A DNA stretch of 64,000 nt from Hippasteria phrygiana (lineage: Eukaryota > Echinodermata > Asteroidea > Valvatida > Goniasteridae): assembly GCA_037893225.1 (NCBI GenBank), contig JAZGUH010000552.1, positions 868,001-932,000 of the forward strand. Reading direction: 5' to 3'. Within the stretch, counting starts at the first letter, position 1. Each line of letters begins with the position of its first letter. The notes beneath the pieces are model-generated. The model ran no database searches, was not told the DNA's origin, and saw nothing but the letters and a program-made list of their open reading frames with translations. Position numbers and translations under genes: made by a program. Positions 39,102 to 52,600 of the stretch are shown here, one piece after another.

Positions 39102-42100
39102 CAACAAATGTCCTTCTGTGAACTCTGTGTGCGTTCTTCCGTTTACTGCATTGTGACTGCTTAACGGTTGCCAAATTTTCAGATGAACGCCCCTCCTTTC
39201 CCTGTTCATAATTGAATGGTATATTGACCAAATCCAGTAATTTTTACACGTATGGGTAGCTTAGATCTAGCGCAACAGTTTGAGACCATCGCCAGCTTCA
39301 CATCGTTAGAACTCTTCGAGAAAATTCAAACCTCGCAACAAATTTCTTCCCGTGAACTCTGTGTGCGTTCTCCCGTTTACTGCATTGTGACTGCTTAACG
39401 TTTGCCAAATTTTCAGATGAACGCCCCTCCTTTCCCTGTTCATAATTGAATGGTATATTGACCAAATCCAGTAATTTTTACACGTATGGGTAGCTTAGAT
39501 CTAGCGCAACAATTTGAGTCCATCGCCAGCTTTACAGCGTTAGAACTCTTCGAGAAAATTCAAACCTCGCAACAAATTTCTTCCCATGAACTCTGTGTGC
39601 GTTCTTCCGTTTACTGCATTGTGACTGCTTAACGTTTGCCACATTTTCAGATGAACGCCCCTCCTTTCCCTGTTCATAATTGAATGGTATATTGACCAAA
39701 TCCAGTAATTTTTACACGTATGGGTAGCTTAGATCTAGCGCAACAATTTGAGACCATCGCCAGCTTCACATCGTTAGAACTCTGCGAGAAAATTCAAACC
39801 TCGCAACAAATTTCTTCCCGTGAACTCTGTGTGCGTTCTCCCGTTTACTGCATTGTGACTGCTTAACGTTTGCCACATTTTCAGATGAACGCCCCTCCTT
39901 TCCCTGTTCATAATTGAATGGTATATTGACCAAATCCAGTAATTTTTACACGTATGGGTAGCTTAGATCTAGCGCAACAATTTGAGACCATCGCCAGCTT
40001 CACAGCGTTAGAACTCTTCGAGAAAATTCAAACCTCGCAACAAATTTCTTCCCATGTACTCTGTGTGCGTTCTCCCGTTTACTGCATTGTGACTGCTTAA
40101 CGTTTGCCACATTTTCAGATGAACGCCCCTCCTTTCCCTGTTCATAATTGAATGGTATATTGACCAAATCCAGTTATTTTTACACGTATGGGTAGCTTAG
40201 ATCTAGCGCAACAATTTGAGTCCATCGCCAGCTTTACAGCGTTAGAACTCTTCGAGAAAATTCAAACCTCGCAACAAATTTCTTCCCATGAACTCTGTGT
40301 GCGTTCTTCCGTTTACTGCATTGTGACTGCTTAACGTTTGCCACATTTTCAGATGAACGCCCCTGCTTTCCCTGTTCATAATTGAATGGTATATTGACCA
40401 AATCCAGTAATTTTTACACGTATGGGTAGCTTAGATCTAGCGCAACAATTTGAGACCATCGCCAGCTTCACATCGTTAGAACTCTGCGAGAAAATTCAAA
40501 CCTCGCAACAAATTTCTTCCCGTGAACTCTGTGTGCGTTCTTCCGTTTACTGCATTGTGACTGCTTAACGTTTGCCAAATTTTCAGATGAACGCCCCTCC
40601 TTTCCCTGTTCATAATTGAATGGTATATTGACCAAATCCAGTAATTTTTACACGTATGGGTAGCTTAGATCTAGCGCAACAATTTGAGACCATCGCCAGG
40701 TTTACAGCGTTAGAACTCTTCGAGAAAATTCAAACCTCGCAACAAATTTCTTCCCATGAACTCTGTGTGCGTTCTCCCGTTTACTGCATTGTGACTGCTT
40801 AACGTTTGCCAAATTTTCAGATGAACGCCCCTCCTTTCCCTGTTCATAATTTAATGGGATATTGACCAAATCCAGTAATTGTCACACGAATGGGTAGCTT
40901 AGATCTAGCGCAACAATTTGAGACCATCGCCAGCTTCATAGCGTGAGAACTCTTCGAGAAAATTCAAACCTCGCAACAATTTTTTTCCCATGAACTCTGT
41001 GTGCGTTCTCCCGTTTACTGCATTGTGACTGCTTAACGTTTGCCAAATTTTCAGATGAACGCCCCTCCTTTCCCTGTTCATAATTGAATGGTATATTGAC
41101 CAAATCCAGTAATTTTTACACGAATGGGTAGCTTAGATCTAGCGCAACAGTTTGAGACCATCGCCAGCTTCATAGCGTGAGAACTCTTCGAGAAAATTCA
41201 AACCTCGCAACAAATTTCTTCCCATGAACTCTGTGTGCGTTCTCCCGTTTACTGCATTGTGACTGTTTAACGTTTGCCAAATTTTCAGATGAACGCCCCT
41301 CCTTTCCCTGTTCATAATTGAATGGTATATTGACCAAATCCAGTAATGTTTAGACGTATGGGTAGCTTAGATATAGCGCAACAATTTCAGACCATCGCCA
41401 GCTTCACAGCGTTAGAACTCTTCGAGAAAATTCAAACCTCGCAACAAATTTCTTCCGGTGAACTCTGTGTGCGTTCTCCCGTTTACTGCATTGTGGCTGC
41501 TTAACGTTTGCCAAATTTTCAGATGAACGCCCCTCCTTTCCCTGTTCATAATTTAATAGGTATATTGACCAAATCCAGCAATTTTCACACGTATTGGTAG
41601 CTTAGATCTAGCGCAACAATTTGAGACCATCGCCAGCTTCATAGCGTGAGAACTCTTCGAGAAAATTCAAACCTCGCAACAATTTTTTTCCCATGAACTC
41701 TTTGTGCGTTCTCCCGTTTACTGCATTGTGACTGCTTAACGTTTGCCAAATTTTCAGATGAACGCCCCTCCTTTCCCTGTTCATAATTTAATGGGATATT
41801 GACCAAATCCAGTAATTTTTACACGTATGGGTAGCTTAGATCTAGCGCAACAGTTTGAGACCATCACCAGCTTCACATCGTTAGAACTCTTCGAGAAAAT
41901 TCAAACCTCGCAACAAATTTCTTCCCGTGAACTCTGTGTGCGTTCTCCCGTTTACTGCATTGTGACTGCTTAACGTTTGCCAAATTTTCAGATGAACGCC
42001 CCTCCTTTCCCTGTTCATAATTGAATGGTATATTGACCAAATCCAGTAATTTTTACACGTATGGGTAGCTTAGATCTAGCGCAACAATTTGAGACCATCG

Positions 42101-42612
42101 AAAGCTTTACAGCGTTAGAACTCTTCGAGAAAATTCAAACCTCGCAACAAATTTCTTCCCATGAACTCTGTGTGCGTTCTCCCGTTTACTGCATTGTGAC
42201 TGTTTAACGTTTGCCAAATTTTCAGATGAACGCCCCTCCTTTCCCTGTTCATAATTGAATGGTATATTGACCAAATCCAGTAATTTTTACACGTATGGGT
42301 AGCTTAGATCTAGCGCAACAGTTTAAGACCATCGCCAGCTTCACATCGTTAGAACTCTTCGAGAAAATTCAAACCTCGCAACAAATTTCTTCCCGTGAAC
42401 TCTGTGTGCGTTCTTCCGTTTACTGCATTGTGACTGCTTAACGTTTGCCAAATTTTCAGATGAACGCCCCTCCTTTCCCTGTTCATAATTGAATGGTATA
42501 TTGACCAAATCCAGTAATTTTCACACGTATGGGTAGCTTAGATCTAGCGCAACAATTTCAGACCATCGCCAGCTTCACAGCGTTAGAACTCTTCGAGAAA
42601 ATTCAAACCTCG
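39102..42612. repeat. HOR unit D, copy 1 (15-mer, 3511 bp)
   Basis: Monomers 1 to 7 are C-type ('cggttgcc', 'gagtccatc', 'ctctgcgag', 'catgtactctg', 'ccaggtttac'). Monomers 8 to 15 are A-type and correspond to A types 13, 14, the 17/8 and 9/18 hybrids, 19, 16 and 20. One monomer (41442-41676) is 235 bp, giving 3511. The unit has 'agatctagc' where the other copies have 'agatcgagc', and carries 'cttccggtg' (near 41452) and 'cagtttaag' (near 42319). Confidence 0.94.
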
Positions 42613-45600
42613 CAACAAATTTCCTTCTGTGAACTCTGTGTGCGTTCTTCCGTTTACTGCATTGTGACTGCTTAACGGTTGCCAAATTTTCAGATGAACG
42701 CCCCTCCTTTCCCTGTTCATAATTGAATGGTATATTGACCAAATCCAGTAATTTTTACACGTATGGGTAGCTTAGATCTAGCGCAACAGTTTGAGACCAT
42801 CGCCAGCTTCACATCGTTAGAACTCTTCGAGAAAATTCAAACCTCGCAACAAATTTCTTCCCGTGAACTCTGTGTGCGTTCTCCCGTTTACTGCATTGTG
42901 ACTGCTTAACGTTTGCCAAATTTTCAGATGAACGCCCCTCCTTTCCCTGTTCATAATTGAATGGTATATTGACCAAATCCAGTAATTTTTACACGTATGG
43001 GTAGCTTAGATCTAGCGCAACAATTTGAGTCCATCGCCAGCTTTACAGCGTTAGAACTCTTCGAGAAAATTCAAACCTCGCAACAAATTTCTTCCCATGA
43101 ACTCTGTGTGCGTTCTTCCGTTTACTGCATTGTGACTGCTTAACGTTTGCCACATTTTCAGATGAACGCCCCTCCTTTCCCTGTTCATAATTGAATGGTA
43201 TATTGACCAAATCCAGTAATTTTTACACGTATGGGTAGCTTAGATCTAGCGCAACAATTTGAGACCATCGCCAGCTTCACATCGTTAGAACTCTGCGAGA
43301 AAATTCAAACCTCGCAACAAATTTCTTCCCGTGAACTCTGTGTGCGTTCTCCCGTTTACTGCATTGTGACTGCTTAACGTTTGCCACATTTTCAGATGAA
43401 CGCCCCTCCTTTCCCTGTTCATAATTGAATGGTATATTGACCAAATCCAGTAATTTTTACACGTATGGGTAGCTTAGATCTAGCGCAACAATTTGAGACC
43501 ATCGCCAGCTTCACAGCGTTAGAACTCTTCGAGAAAATTCAAACCTCGCAACAAATTTCTTCCCATGTACTCTGTGTGCGTTCTCCCGTTTACTGCATTG
43601 TGACTGCTTAACGTTTGCCACATTTTCAGATGAACGCCCCTCCTTTCCCTGTTCATAATTGAATGGTATATTGACCAAATCCAGTTATTTTTACACGTAT
43701 GGGTAGCTTAGATCTAGCGCAACAATTTGAGTCCATCGCCAGCTTTACAGCGTTAGAACTCTTCGAGAAAATTCAAACCTCGCAACAAATTTCTTCCCAT
43801 GAACTCTGTGTGCGTTCTTCCGTTTACTGCATTGTGACTGCTTAACGTTTGCCACATTTTCAGATGAACGCCCCTGCTTTCCCTGTTCATAATTGAATGG
43901 TATATTGACCAAATCCAGTAATTTTTACACGTATGGGTAGCTTAGATCGAGCGCAACAATTTGAGACCATCGCCAGCTTCACATCGTTAGAACTCTGCGA
44001 GAAAATTCAAACCTCGCAACAAATTTCTTCCCGTGAACTCTGTGTGCGTTCTTCCGTTTACTGCATTGTGACTGCTTAACGTTTGCCAAATTTTCAGATG
44101 AACGCCCCTCCTTTCCCTGTTCATAATTGAATGGTATATTGACCAAATCCAGTAATTTTTACACGTATGGGTAGCTTAGATCTAGCGCAACAATTTGAGA
44201 CCATCGCCAGGTTTACAGCGTTAGAACTCTTCGAGAAAATTCAAACCTCGCAACAAATTTCTTCCCATGAACTCTGTGTGCGTTCTCCCGTTTACTGCAT
44301 TGTGACTGCTTAACGTTTGCCAAATTTTCAGATGAACGCCCCTCCTTTCCCTGTTCATAATTTAATGGGATATTGACCAAATCCAGTAATTGTCACACGA
44401 ATGGGTAGCTTAGATCTAGCGCAACAATTTGAGACCATCGCCAGCTTCATAGCGTGAGAACTCTTCGAGAAAATTCAAACCTCGCAACAATTTTTTTCCC
44501 ATGAACTCTGTGTGCGTTCTCCCGTTTACTGCATTGTGACTGCTTAACGTTTGCCAAATTTTCAGATGAACGCCCCTCCTTTCCCTGTTCATAATTGAAT
44601 GGTATATTGACCAAATCCAGTAATTTTTACACGAATGGGTAGCTTAGATCTAGCGCAACAGTTTGAGACCATCGCCAGCTTCATAGCGTGAGAACTCTTC
44701 GAGAAAATTCAAACCTCGCAACAAATTTCTTCCCATGAACTCTGTGTGCGTTCTCCCGTTTACTGCATTGTGACTGTTTAACGTTTGCCAAATTTTCAGA
44801 TGAACGCCCCTCCTTTCCCTGTTCATAATTGAATGGTATATTGACCAAATCCAGTAATGTTTAGACGTATGGGTAGCTTAGATATAGCGCAACAATTTCA
44901 GACCATCGCCAGCTTCACAGCGTTAGAACTCTTCGAGAAAATTCAAACCTCGCAACAAATTTCTTCCGGTGAACTCTGTGTGCGTTCTCCCGTTTACTGC
45001 ATTGTGGCTGCTTAACGTTTGCCAAATTTTCAGATGAACGCCCCTCCTTTCCCTGTTCATAATTTAATAGGTATATTGACCAAATCCAGCAATTTTCACA
45101 CGTATTGGTAGCTTAGATCTAGCGCAACAATTTGAGACCATCGCCAGCTTCATAGCGTGAGAACTCTTCGAGAAAATTCAAACCTCGCAACAATTTTTTT
45201 CCCATGAACTCTGTGTGCGTTCTCCCGTTTACTGCATTGTGACTGCTTAACGTTTGCCAAATTTTCAGATGAACGCCCCTCCTTTCCCTGTTCATAATTT
45301 AATGGGATATTGACCAAATCCAGTAATTTTTACACGTATGGGTAGCTTAGATCTAGCGCAACAGTTTGAGACCATCACCAGCTTCACATCGTTAGAACTC
45401 TTCGAGAAAATTCAAACCTCGCAACAAATTTCTTCCCGTGAACTCTGTGTGCGTTCTCCCGTTTACTGCATTGTGACTGCTTAACGTTTGCCAAATTTTC
45501 AGATGAACGCCCCTCCTTTCCCTGTTCATAATTGAATGGTATATTGACCAAATCCAGTAATTTTTACACGTATGGGTAGCTTAGATCTAGCGCAACAATT

Positions 45601-46123
45601 TGAGACCATCGAAAGCTTTACAGCGTTAGAACTCTTCGAGAAAATTAAAACCTCGCAACAAATTTCTTCCCATGAACTCTGTGTGCGTTCTCCCGTTTAC
45701 TGCATTGTGACTGTTTAACGTTTGCCAAATTTTCAGATGAACGCCCCTCCTTTCCCTGTTCATAATTGAATGGTATATTGACCAAATCCAGTAATTTTTA
45801 CACGTATGGGTAGCTTAGATCTAGCGCAACAGTTTAAGACCATCGCCAGCTTCACATCGTTAGAACTCTTCGAGAAAATTCAAACCTCGCAACAAATTTC
45901 TTCCCGTGAACTCTGTGTGCGTTCTTCCGTTTACTGCATTGTGACTGCTTAACGTTTGCCAAATTTTCAGATGAACGCCCCTCCTTTCCCTGTTCATAAT
46001 TGAATGGTATATTGACCAAATCCAGTAATTTTCACACGTATGGGTAGCTTAGATCTAGCGCAACAATTTCAGACCATCGCCAGCTTCACAGCGTTAGAAC
46101 TCTTCGAGAAAATTCAAACCTCG
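42613..46123. repeat. HOR unit D, copy 2 (15-mer, 3511 bp)
   Basis: The same fifteen monomer types occur in the same order as copy 1, offset by exactly 3511 bp. This copy carries 'agatcgagc' (near 43944), 'cttccggtg' and 'cagtttaag', and a private 'aaaattaaaac' near 45641-45651. It therefore shares its left markers with copy 3 and its right markers with copy 1. Confidence 0.94.
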
Positions 46124-49100
46124 CAACAAATTTCCTTCTGTGAACTCTGTGTGCGTTCTTCCGTTTACTGCATTGTGACTGCTTAACGGTTGCCAAATTT
46201 TCAGATGAACGCCCCTCCTTTCCCTGTTCATAATTGAATGGTATATTGACCAAATCCAGTAATTTTTACACGTATGGGTAGCTTAGATCTAGCGCAACAG
46301 TTTGAGACCATCGCCAGCTTCACATCGTTAGAACTCTTCGAGAAAATTCAAACCTCGCAACAAATTTCTTCCCGTGAACTCTGTGTGCGTTCTCCCGTTT
46401 ACTGCATTGTGACTGCTTAACGTTTGCCAAATTTTCAGATGAACGCCCCTCCTTTCCCTGTTCATAATTGAATGGTATATTGACCAAATCCAGTAATTTT
46501 TACACGTATGGGTAGCTTAGATCTAGCGCAACAATTTGAGTCCATCGCCAGCTTTACAGCGTTAGAACTCTTCGAGAAAATTCAAACCTCGCAACAAATT
46601 TCTTCCCATGAACTCTGTGTGCGTTCTTCCGTTTACTGCATTGTGACTGCTTAACGTTTGCCACATTTTCAGATGAACGCCCCTCCTTTCCCTGTTCATA
46701 ATTGAATGGTATATTGACCAAATCCAGTAATTTTTACACGTATGGGTAGCTTAGATCTAGCGCAACAATTTGAGACCATCGCCAGCTTCACATCGTTAGA
46801 ACTCTGCGAGAAAATTCAAACCTCGCAACAAATTTCTTCCCGTGAACTCTGTGTGCGTTCTCCCGTTTACTGCATTGTGACTGCTTAACGTTTGCCACAT
46901 TTTCAGATGAACGCCCCTCCTTTCCCTGTTCATAATTGAATGGTATATTGACCAAATCCAGTAATTTTTACACGTATGGGTAGCTTAGATCTAGCGCAAC
47001 AATTTGAGACCATCGCCAGCTTCACAGCGTTAGAACTCTTCGAGAAAATTCAAACCTCGCAACAAATTTCTTCCCATGTACTCTGTGTGCGTTCTCCCGT
47101 TTACTGCATTGTGACTGCTTAACGTTTGCCACATTTTCAGATGAACGCCCCTCCTTTCCCTGTTCATAATTGAATGGTATATTGACCAAATCCAGTTATT
47201 TTTACACGTATGGGTAGCTTAGATCTAGCGCAACAATTTGAGTCCATCGCCAGCTTTACAGCGTTAGAACTCTTCGAGAAAATTCAAACCTCGCAACAAA
47301 TTTCTTCCCATGAACTCTGTGTGCGTTCTTCCGTTTACTGCATTGTGACTGCTTAACGTTTGCCACATTTTCAGATGAACGCCCCTGCTTTCCCTGTTCA
47401 TAATTGAATGGTATATTGACCAAATCCAGTAATTTTTACACGTATGGGTAGCTTAGATCGAGCGCAACAATTTGAGACCATCGCCAGCTTCACATCGTTA
47501 GAACTCTGCGAGAAAATTCAAACCTCGCAACAAATTTCTTCCCGTGAACTCTGTGTGCGTTCTTCCGTTTACTGCATTGTGACTGCTTAACGTTTGCCAA
47601 ATTTTCAGATGAACGCCCCTCCTTTCCCTGTTCATAATTGAATGGTATATTGACCAAATCCAGTAATTTTTACACGTATGGGTAGCTTAGATCTAGCGCA
47701 ACAATTTGAGACCATCGCCAGGTTTACAGCGTTAGAACTCTTCGAGAAAATTCAAACCTCGCAACAAATTTCTTCCCATGAACTCTGTGTGCGTTCTCCC
47801 GTTTACTGCATTGTGACTGCTTAACGTTTGCCAAATTTTCAGATGAACGCCCCTCCTTTCCCTGTTCATAATTTAATGGGATATTGACCAAATCCAGTAA
47901 TTGTCACACGAATGGGTAGCTTAGATCTAGCGCAACAATTTGAGACCATCGCCAGCTTCATAGCGTGAGAACTCTTCGAGAAAATTCAAACCTCGCAACA
48001 ATTTTTTTCCCATGAACTCTGTGTGCGTTCTCCCGTTTACTGCATTGTGACTGCTTAACGTTTGCCAAATTTTCAGATGAACGCCCCTCCTTTCCCTGTT
48101 CATAATTGAATGGTATATTGACCAAATCCAGTAATTTTTACACGAATGGGTAGCTTAGATCTAGCGCAACAGTTTGAGACCATCGCCAGCTTCATAGCGT
48201 GAGAACTCTTCGAGAAAATTCAAACCTCGCAACAAATTTCTTCCCATGAACTCTGTGTGCGTTCTCCCGTTTACTGCATTGTGACTGTTTAACGTTTGCC
48301 AAATTTTCAGATGAACGCCCCTCCTTTCCCTGTTCATAATTGAATGGTATATTGACCAAATCCAGTAATGTTTAGACGTATGGGTAGCTTAGATATAGCG
48401 CAACAATTTCAGACCATCGCCAGCTTCACAGCGTTAGAACTCTTCGAGAAAATTCAAACCTCGCAACAAATTTCTTCCCGTGAACTCTGTGTGCGTTCTC
48501 CCGTTTACTGCATTGTGGCTGCTTAACGTTTGCCAAATTTTCAGATGAACGCCCCTCCTTTCCCTGTTCATAATTTAATAGGTATATTGACCAAATCCAG
48601 CAATTTTCACACGTATTGGTAGCTTAGATCTAGCGCAACAATTTGAGACCATCGCCAGCTTCATAGCGTGAGAACTCTTCGAGAAAATTCAAACCTCGCA
48701 ACAATTTTTTTCCCATGAACTCTGTGTGCGTTCTCCCGTTTACTGCATTGTGACTGCTTAACGTTTGCCAAATTTTCAGATGAACGCCCCTCCTTTCCCT
48801 GTTCATAATTTAATGGGATATTGACCAAATCCAGTAATTTTTACACGTATGGGTAGCTTAGATCTAGCGCAACAGTTTGAGACCATCACCAGCTTCACAT
48901 CGTTAGAACTCTTCGAGAAAATTCAAACCTCGTAACAAATTTCTTCCCGTGAACTCTGTGTGCGTTCTCCCGTTTACTGCATTGTGACTGCTTAACGTTT
49001 GCCAAATTTTCAGATGAACGCCCCTCCTTTCCCTGTTCATAATTGAATGGTATATGGACCAAATCCAGTAATTTTTACACGTATGGGTAGCTTAGATCTA

Positions 49101-49634
49101 GCGCAACAATTTGAGACCATCGAAAGCTTTACAGCGTTAGAACTCTTCGAGAAAATTCAAACCTCGCAACAAATTTCTTCCCATGAACTCTGTGTGCGTT
49201 CTCCCGTTTACTGCATTGTGACTGTTTAACGTTTGCCAAATTTTCAGATGAACGCCCCTCCTTTCCCTGTTCATAATTGAATGGTATATTGACCAAATCC
49301 AGTAATTTTTACACGTATGGGTAGCTTAGATCTAGCGCAACAGTTTGAGACCATCGCCAGCTTCACATCGTTAGAACTCTTCGAGAAAATTCAAACCTCG
49401 CAACAAATTTCTTCCCGTGAACTCTGTGTGCGTTCTTCCGTTTACTGCATTGTGACTGCTTAACGTTTGCCAAATTTTCAGATGAACGCCCCTCCTTTCC
49501 CTGTTCATAATTGAATGGTATATTGACCAAATCCAGTAATTTTCACACGTATGGGTAGCTTAGATCTAGCGCAACAATTTCAGACCATCGCCAGCTTCAC
49601 AGCGTTAGAACTCTTCGAGAAAATTCAAACCTCG
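46124..49634. repeat. HOR unit D, copy 3 (15-mer, 3511 bp)
   Basis: The order is identical to copies 1 and 2. It has 'agatcgagc' (near 47455) like copy 2, but the ordinary 'cttcccgtg' and 'cagtttgag' on the right. Private changes are 'ctcgtaacaa' near 48930-48939 and 'tatatggacc' near 49051-49060; the latter removes a stop and creates a 60-codon open frame. The next monomer has 'cgtttgccac' rather than 'cggttgcc', which marks the end of the D series. Confidence 0.93.
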
Positions 49635-52600
49635 CAACAAATTTCCTTCTGTGAACTCTGTGTGCGTTCTTCCGTTTACTGCATTGTGACTGCTTAACGT
49701 TTGCCACATTTTCAGATGAACGCCCCTCCTTTCCCTGTTCATAATTGAATGGGATATTGACCAAATCCAGTAATTTTCACACGAATGGGTAGCTTAGATC
49801 TAGCGCAACAATTTGAGACCATCGCCAGCTTCATAGCGTGAGAACTCTTCGAGAAAATTCAAACCTCGCAACAATTATTTTCCCATGAACTCCGTGTGCG
49901 TTCTCCCGTTTACTGCATTGTGACTGCTTAACGTTTGCCAAATTTTCAGATGAACGCCCCTCCTTTCCCTGTTCATAATTGAATGGTATATTGACCAAAT
50001 CCAGCAATTTTTACACGTATGGGTAGCTTAGATCTAGCGCAACAGTTTGAGACCATCGCCAGCTTCACATCGTTAGAACTCTTCGAGAAAATTCAAACCT
50101 CGCAACAAATTTCTTCCTGTGAACTCTGTGTGCGTTCTCCCGTTTACTGCATTGTGACTGCTTAACGTTTGCCAAATTTTCAGATGAACGCTCCTCCTTT
50201 CCCTGTTCATAATTGAATGGTATATTGACCAAATCCAGAAATTGTTACACTTATGGGTTGCTTAGATCTAGCGCAACAGTTTGAGACCATCGCCAGCTTC
50301 ACATCGTTAGAACTCTTCGAGAAAATTCAAACCTCGCAACAAATTTCCTTCTGTGAACTCTGTGTGCGTTCTTCCGTTTACTGCATTGTGACTGCTTAAC
50401 GTTTGCCACATTTTCAGATGAACGCCCCTCCTTTCCCTGTTCATAATTGAATGGGATATTGACCAAATACAGTAATTTTCACACGAATGGGTAGCTTAGA
50501 TCTAGCGCAACAATTTGAGACCATCGCCAGCTTCATAGCGTGAGAACTCTTCGAGAAAATTTAAACCTCGCAACAATTTTTTTCCTGTGAACTCTGTGTG
50601 CGTTCTCCCGTTTACTGCATTGTGACTGCTTAACGTTTGCCACATTTTCAGATGAACGCCCCTCCTTTCCCTGTTCATAATTGAATGGTATATTGACCAA
50701 ATCCAGTAATTTTTACACTTATGGGTAGCTTAGATCTAGCGCAACAATTTCAGACCATCGCCAGCTTCTCATCGTTAGAACTCTTCGAGAAAATTCAAAC
50801 CTCGCAACAAATTTCTTCCCGTGAACTCTGTGTGCGTTCTCCCGTTTACTGCATTGTGACTGCTTAACGTTTGCCAAATTTTCAGATGAACGCCCCTCCT
50901 TTCCCTGTTCATAATTGAATGGTATATTGACCAAATCCAGTAATTTTTACACGTATGGGTAGCTTAGATCTAGCGCAACAATTTGAGACCATCGCCAGCT
51001 TCACAGCGTTAGAACTCTTCGAGAAAATTCAAACCTCGCAACAAATTTCTTCCCGTGAACTCTGTGTGCGTTCTCCCGTTTACTGCATTGTGGCTGCTTA
51101 ACGTTTGCCAAATTTTCAGATGAACGCCCCTCCTTTCCCTGTTCATAATTTAATAGGTATATTGACCAAATCCAGCAATTTTCACACGTATTGGTAGCTT
51201 AGATCTAGCGCAACAATTTGAGACCATCGCCAGCTTCATAGCGTGAGAACTCTTCGAGAAAATTCAAACCTCGGAACAATTTTTTTCCCATGAACTCTGT
51301 GTGCGTTCTCCCGTTTACTGCATTGTGACTGCTTAACGTTTGCCAAATTTTCAGATGAACGCCCCTCCTTTCCCTGTTCATAATTGAATGGTATATTGAC
51401 CAAATCCAGTAATTTTTACACGTATGGGTAGCTTAGATATAGCGCAACAGTTTGAGACCATCGCCAGCTTCACATCGTTAGAACTCTTCGAGAAAATTCA
51501 AACCTCGCAACAAATTTCTTCCCGTGAACTCTGTGTGCGTTCTTCCGTTTACTGCATTGTGACTGCTTAACGTTTGCCAAATTTTCAGATGAACGCCCCT
51601 CCTTTCCCTGTTCATAATTGAATGGTATATTGACCAAATCCAGTAATTTTCACACGTATGGGTAGCTTAGATCTAGCGCAACAATTTCAGACCATCGCCA
51701 GCTTCACAGCGTTAGAACTCTTCGAGAAAATTCAAACCTCGCAACAAATTTTCTTCTGTGAACTCTGTGTGCGTTCTTCCGTTTACTGCATTGTGACTGC
51801 TTAACGTTTGCCACATTTTCAGATGAACGCCCCTCCTTTCCCTGTTCATAATTGAATGGGATATTGACCAAATCCAGTAATTTTCACACGAATGGGTAGC
51901 TTAGATCTAGCGCAACAATTTGAGACCATCGCCAGCTTCATAGCGTGAGAACTCTTCGAGAAAATTCAAACCTCGCAACAATTATTTTCCCATGAACTCC
52001 GTGTGCGTTCTCCCGTTTACTGCATTGTGACTGCTTAACGTTTGCCAAATTTTCAGATGAACGCCCCTCCTTTCCCTGTTCATAATTGAATGGTATATTG
52101 ACCAAATCCAGCAATTTTTACACGTATGGGTATCTTAGATCTAGCGCAACAGTTTGAGACCATCGCCAGCTTCACATCGTTAGAACTCTTCGAGAAAATT
52201 CAAACCTCGCAACAAATTTCCTTCTGTGAACTCTGTGTGCGTTCTTCCGTTTACTGCATTGTGACTGCTTAACGTTTGCCACATTTTCAGATGAACGCCC
52301 CTCCTTTCCCTGTTCATAATTGAATGGGATATTGACCAAATCCAGTAATTTTCACACGAATGGGTAGCTTAGATCTAGCGCAACAATTTGAGACCATCGC
52401 CAGCTTCATAGCGTGAGAACTCTTCGAGAAAATTTAAACCTCGCAACAATTTGTTTCCTGTGAACTCTGTGTGCGTTCTCCCGTTTACTGCATTGTGACT
52501 GCTTAACGTTTGCCAAATTTTCAGATGAACGCCCCTCCTTTCCCTGTTCATAATTGAATGGTATATTGACCAAATCCAGTATTTTGTACACGTATGGGTA

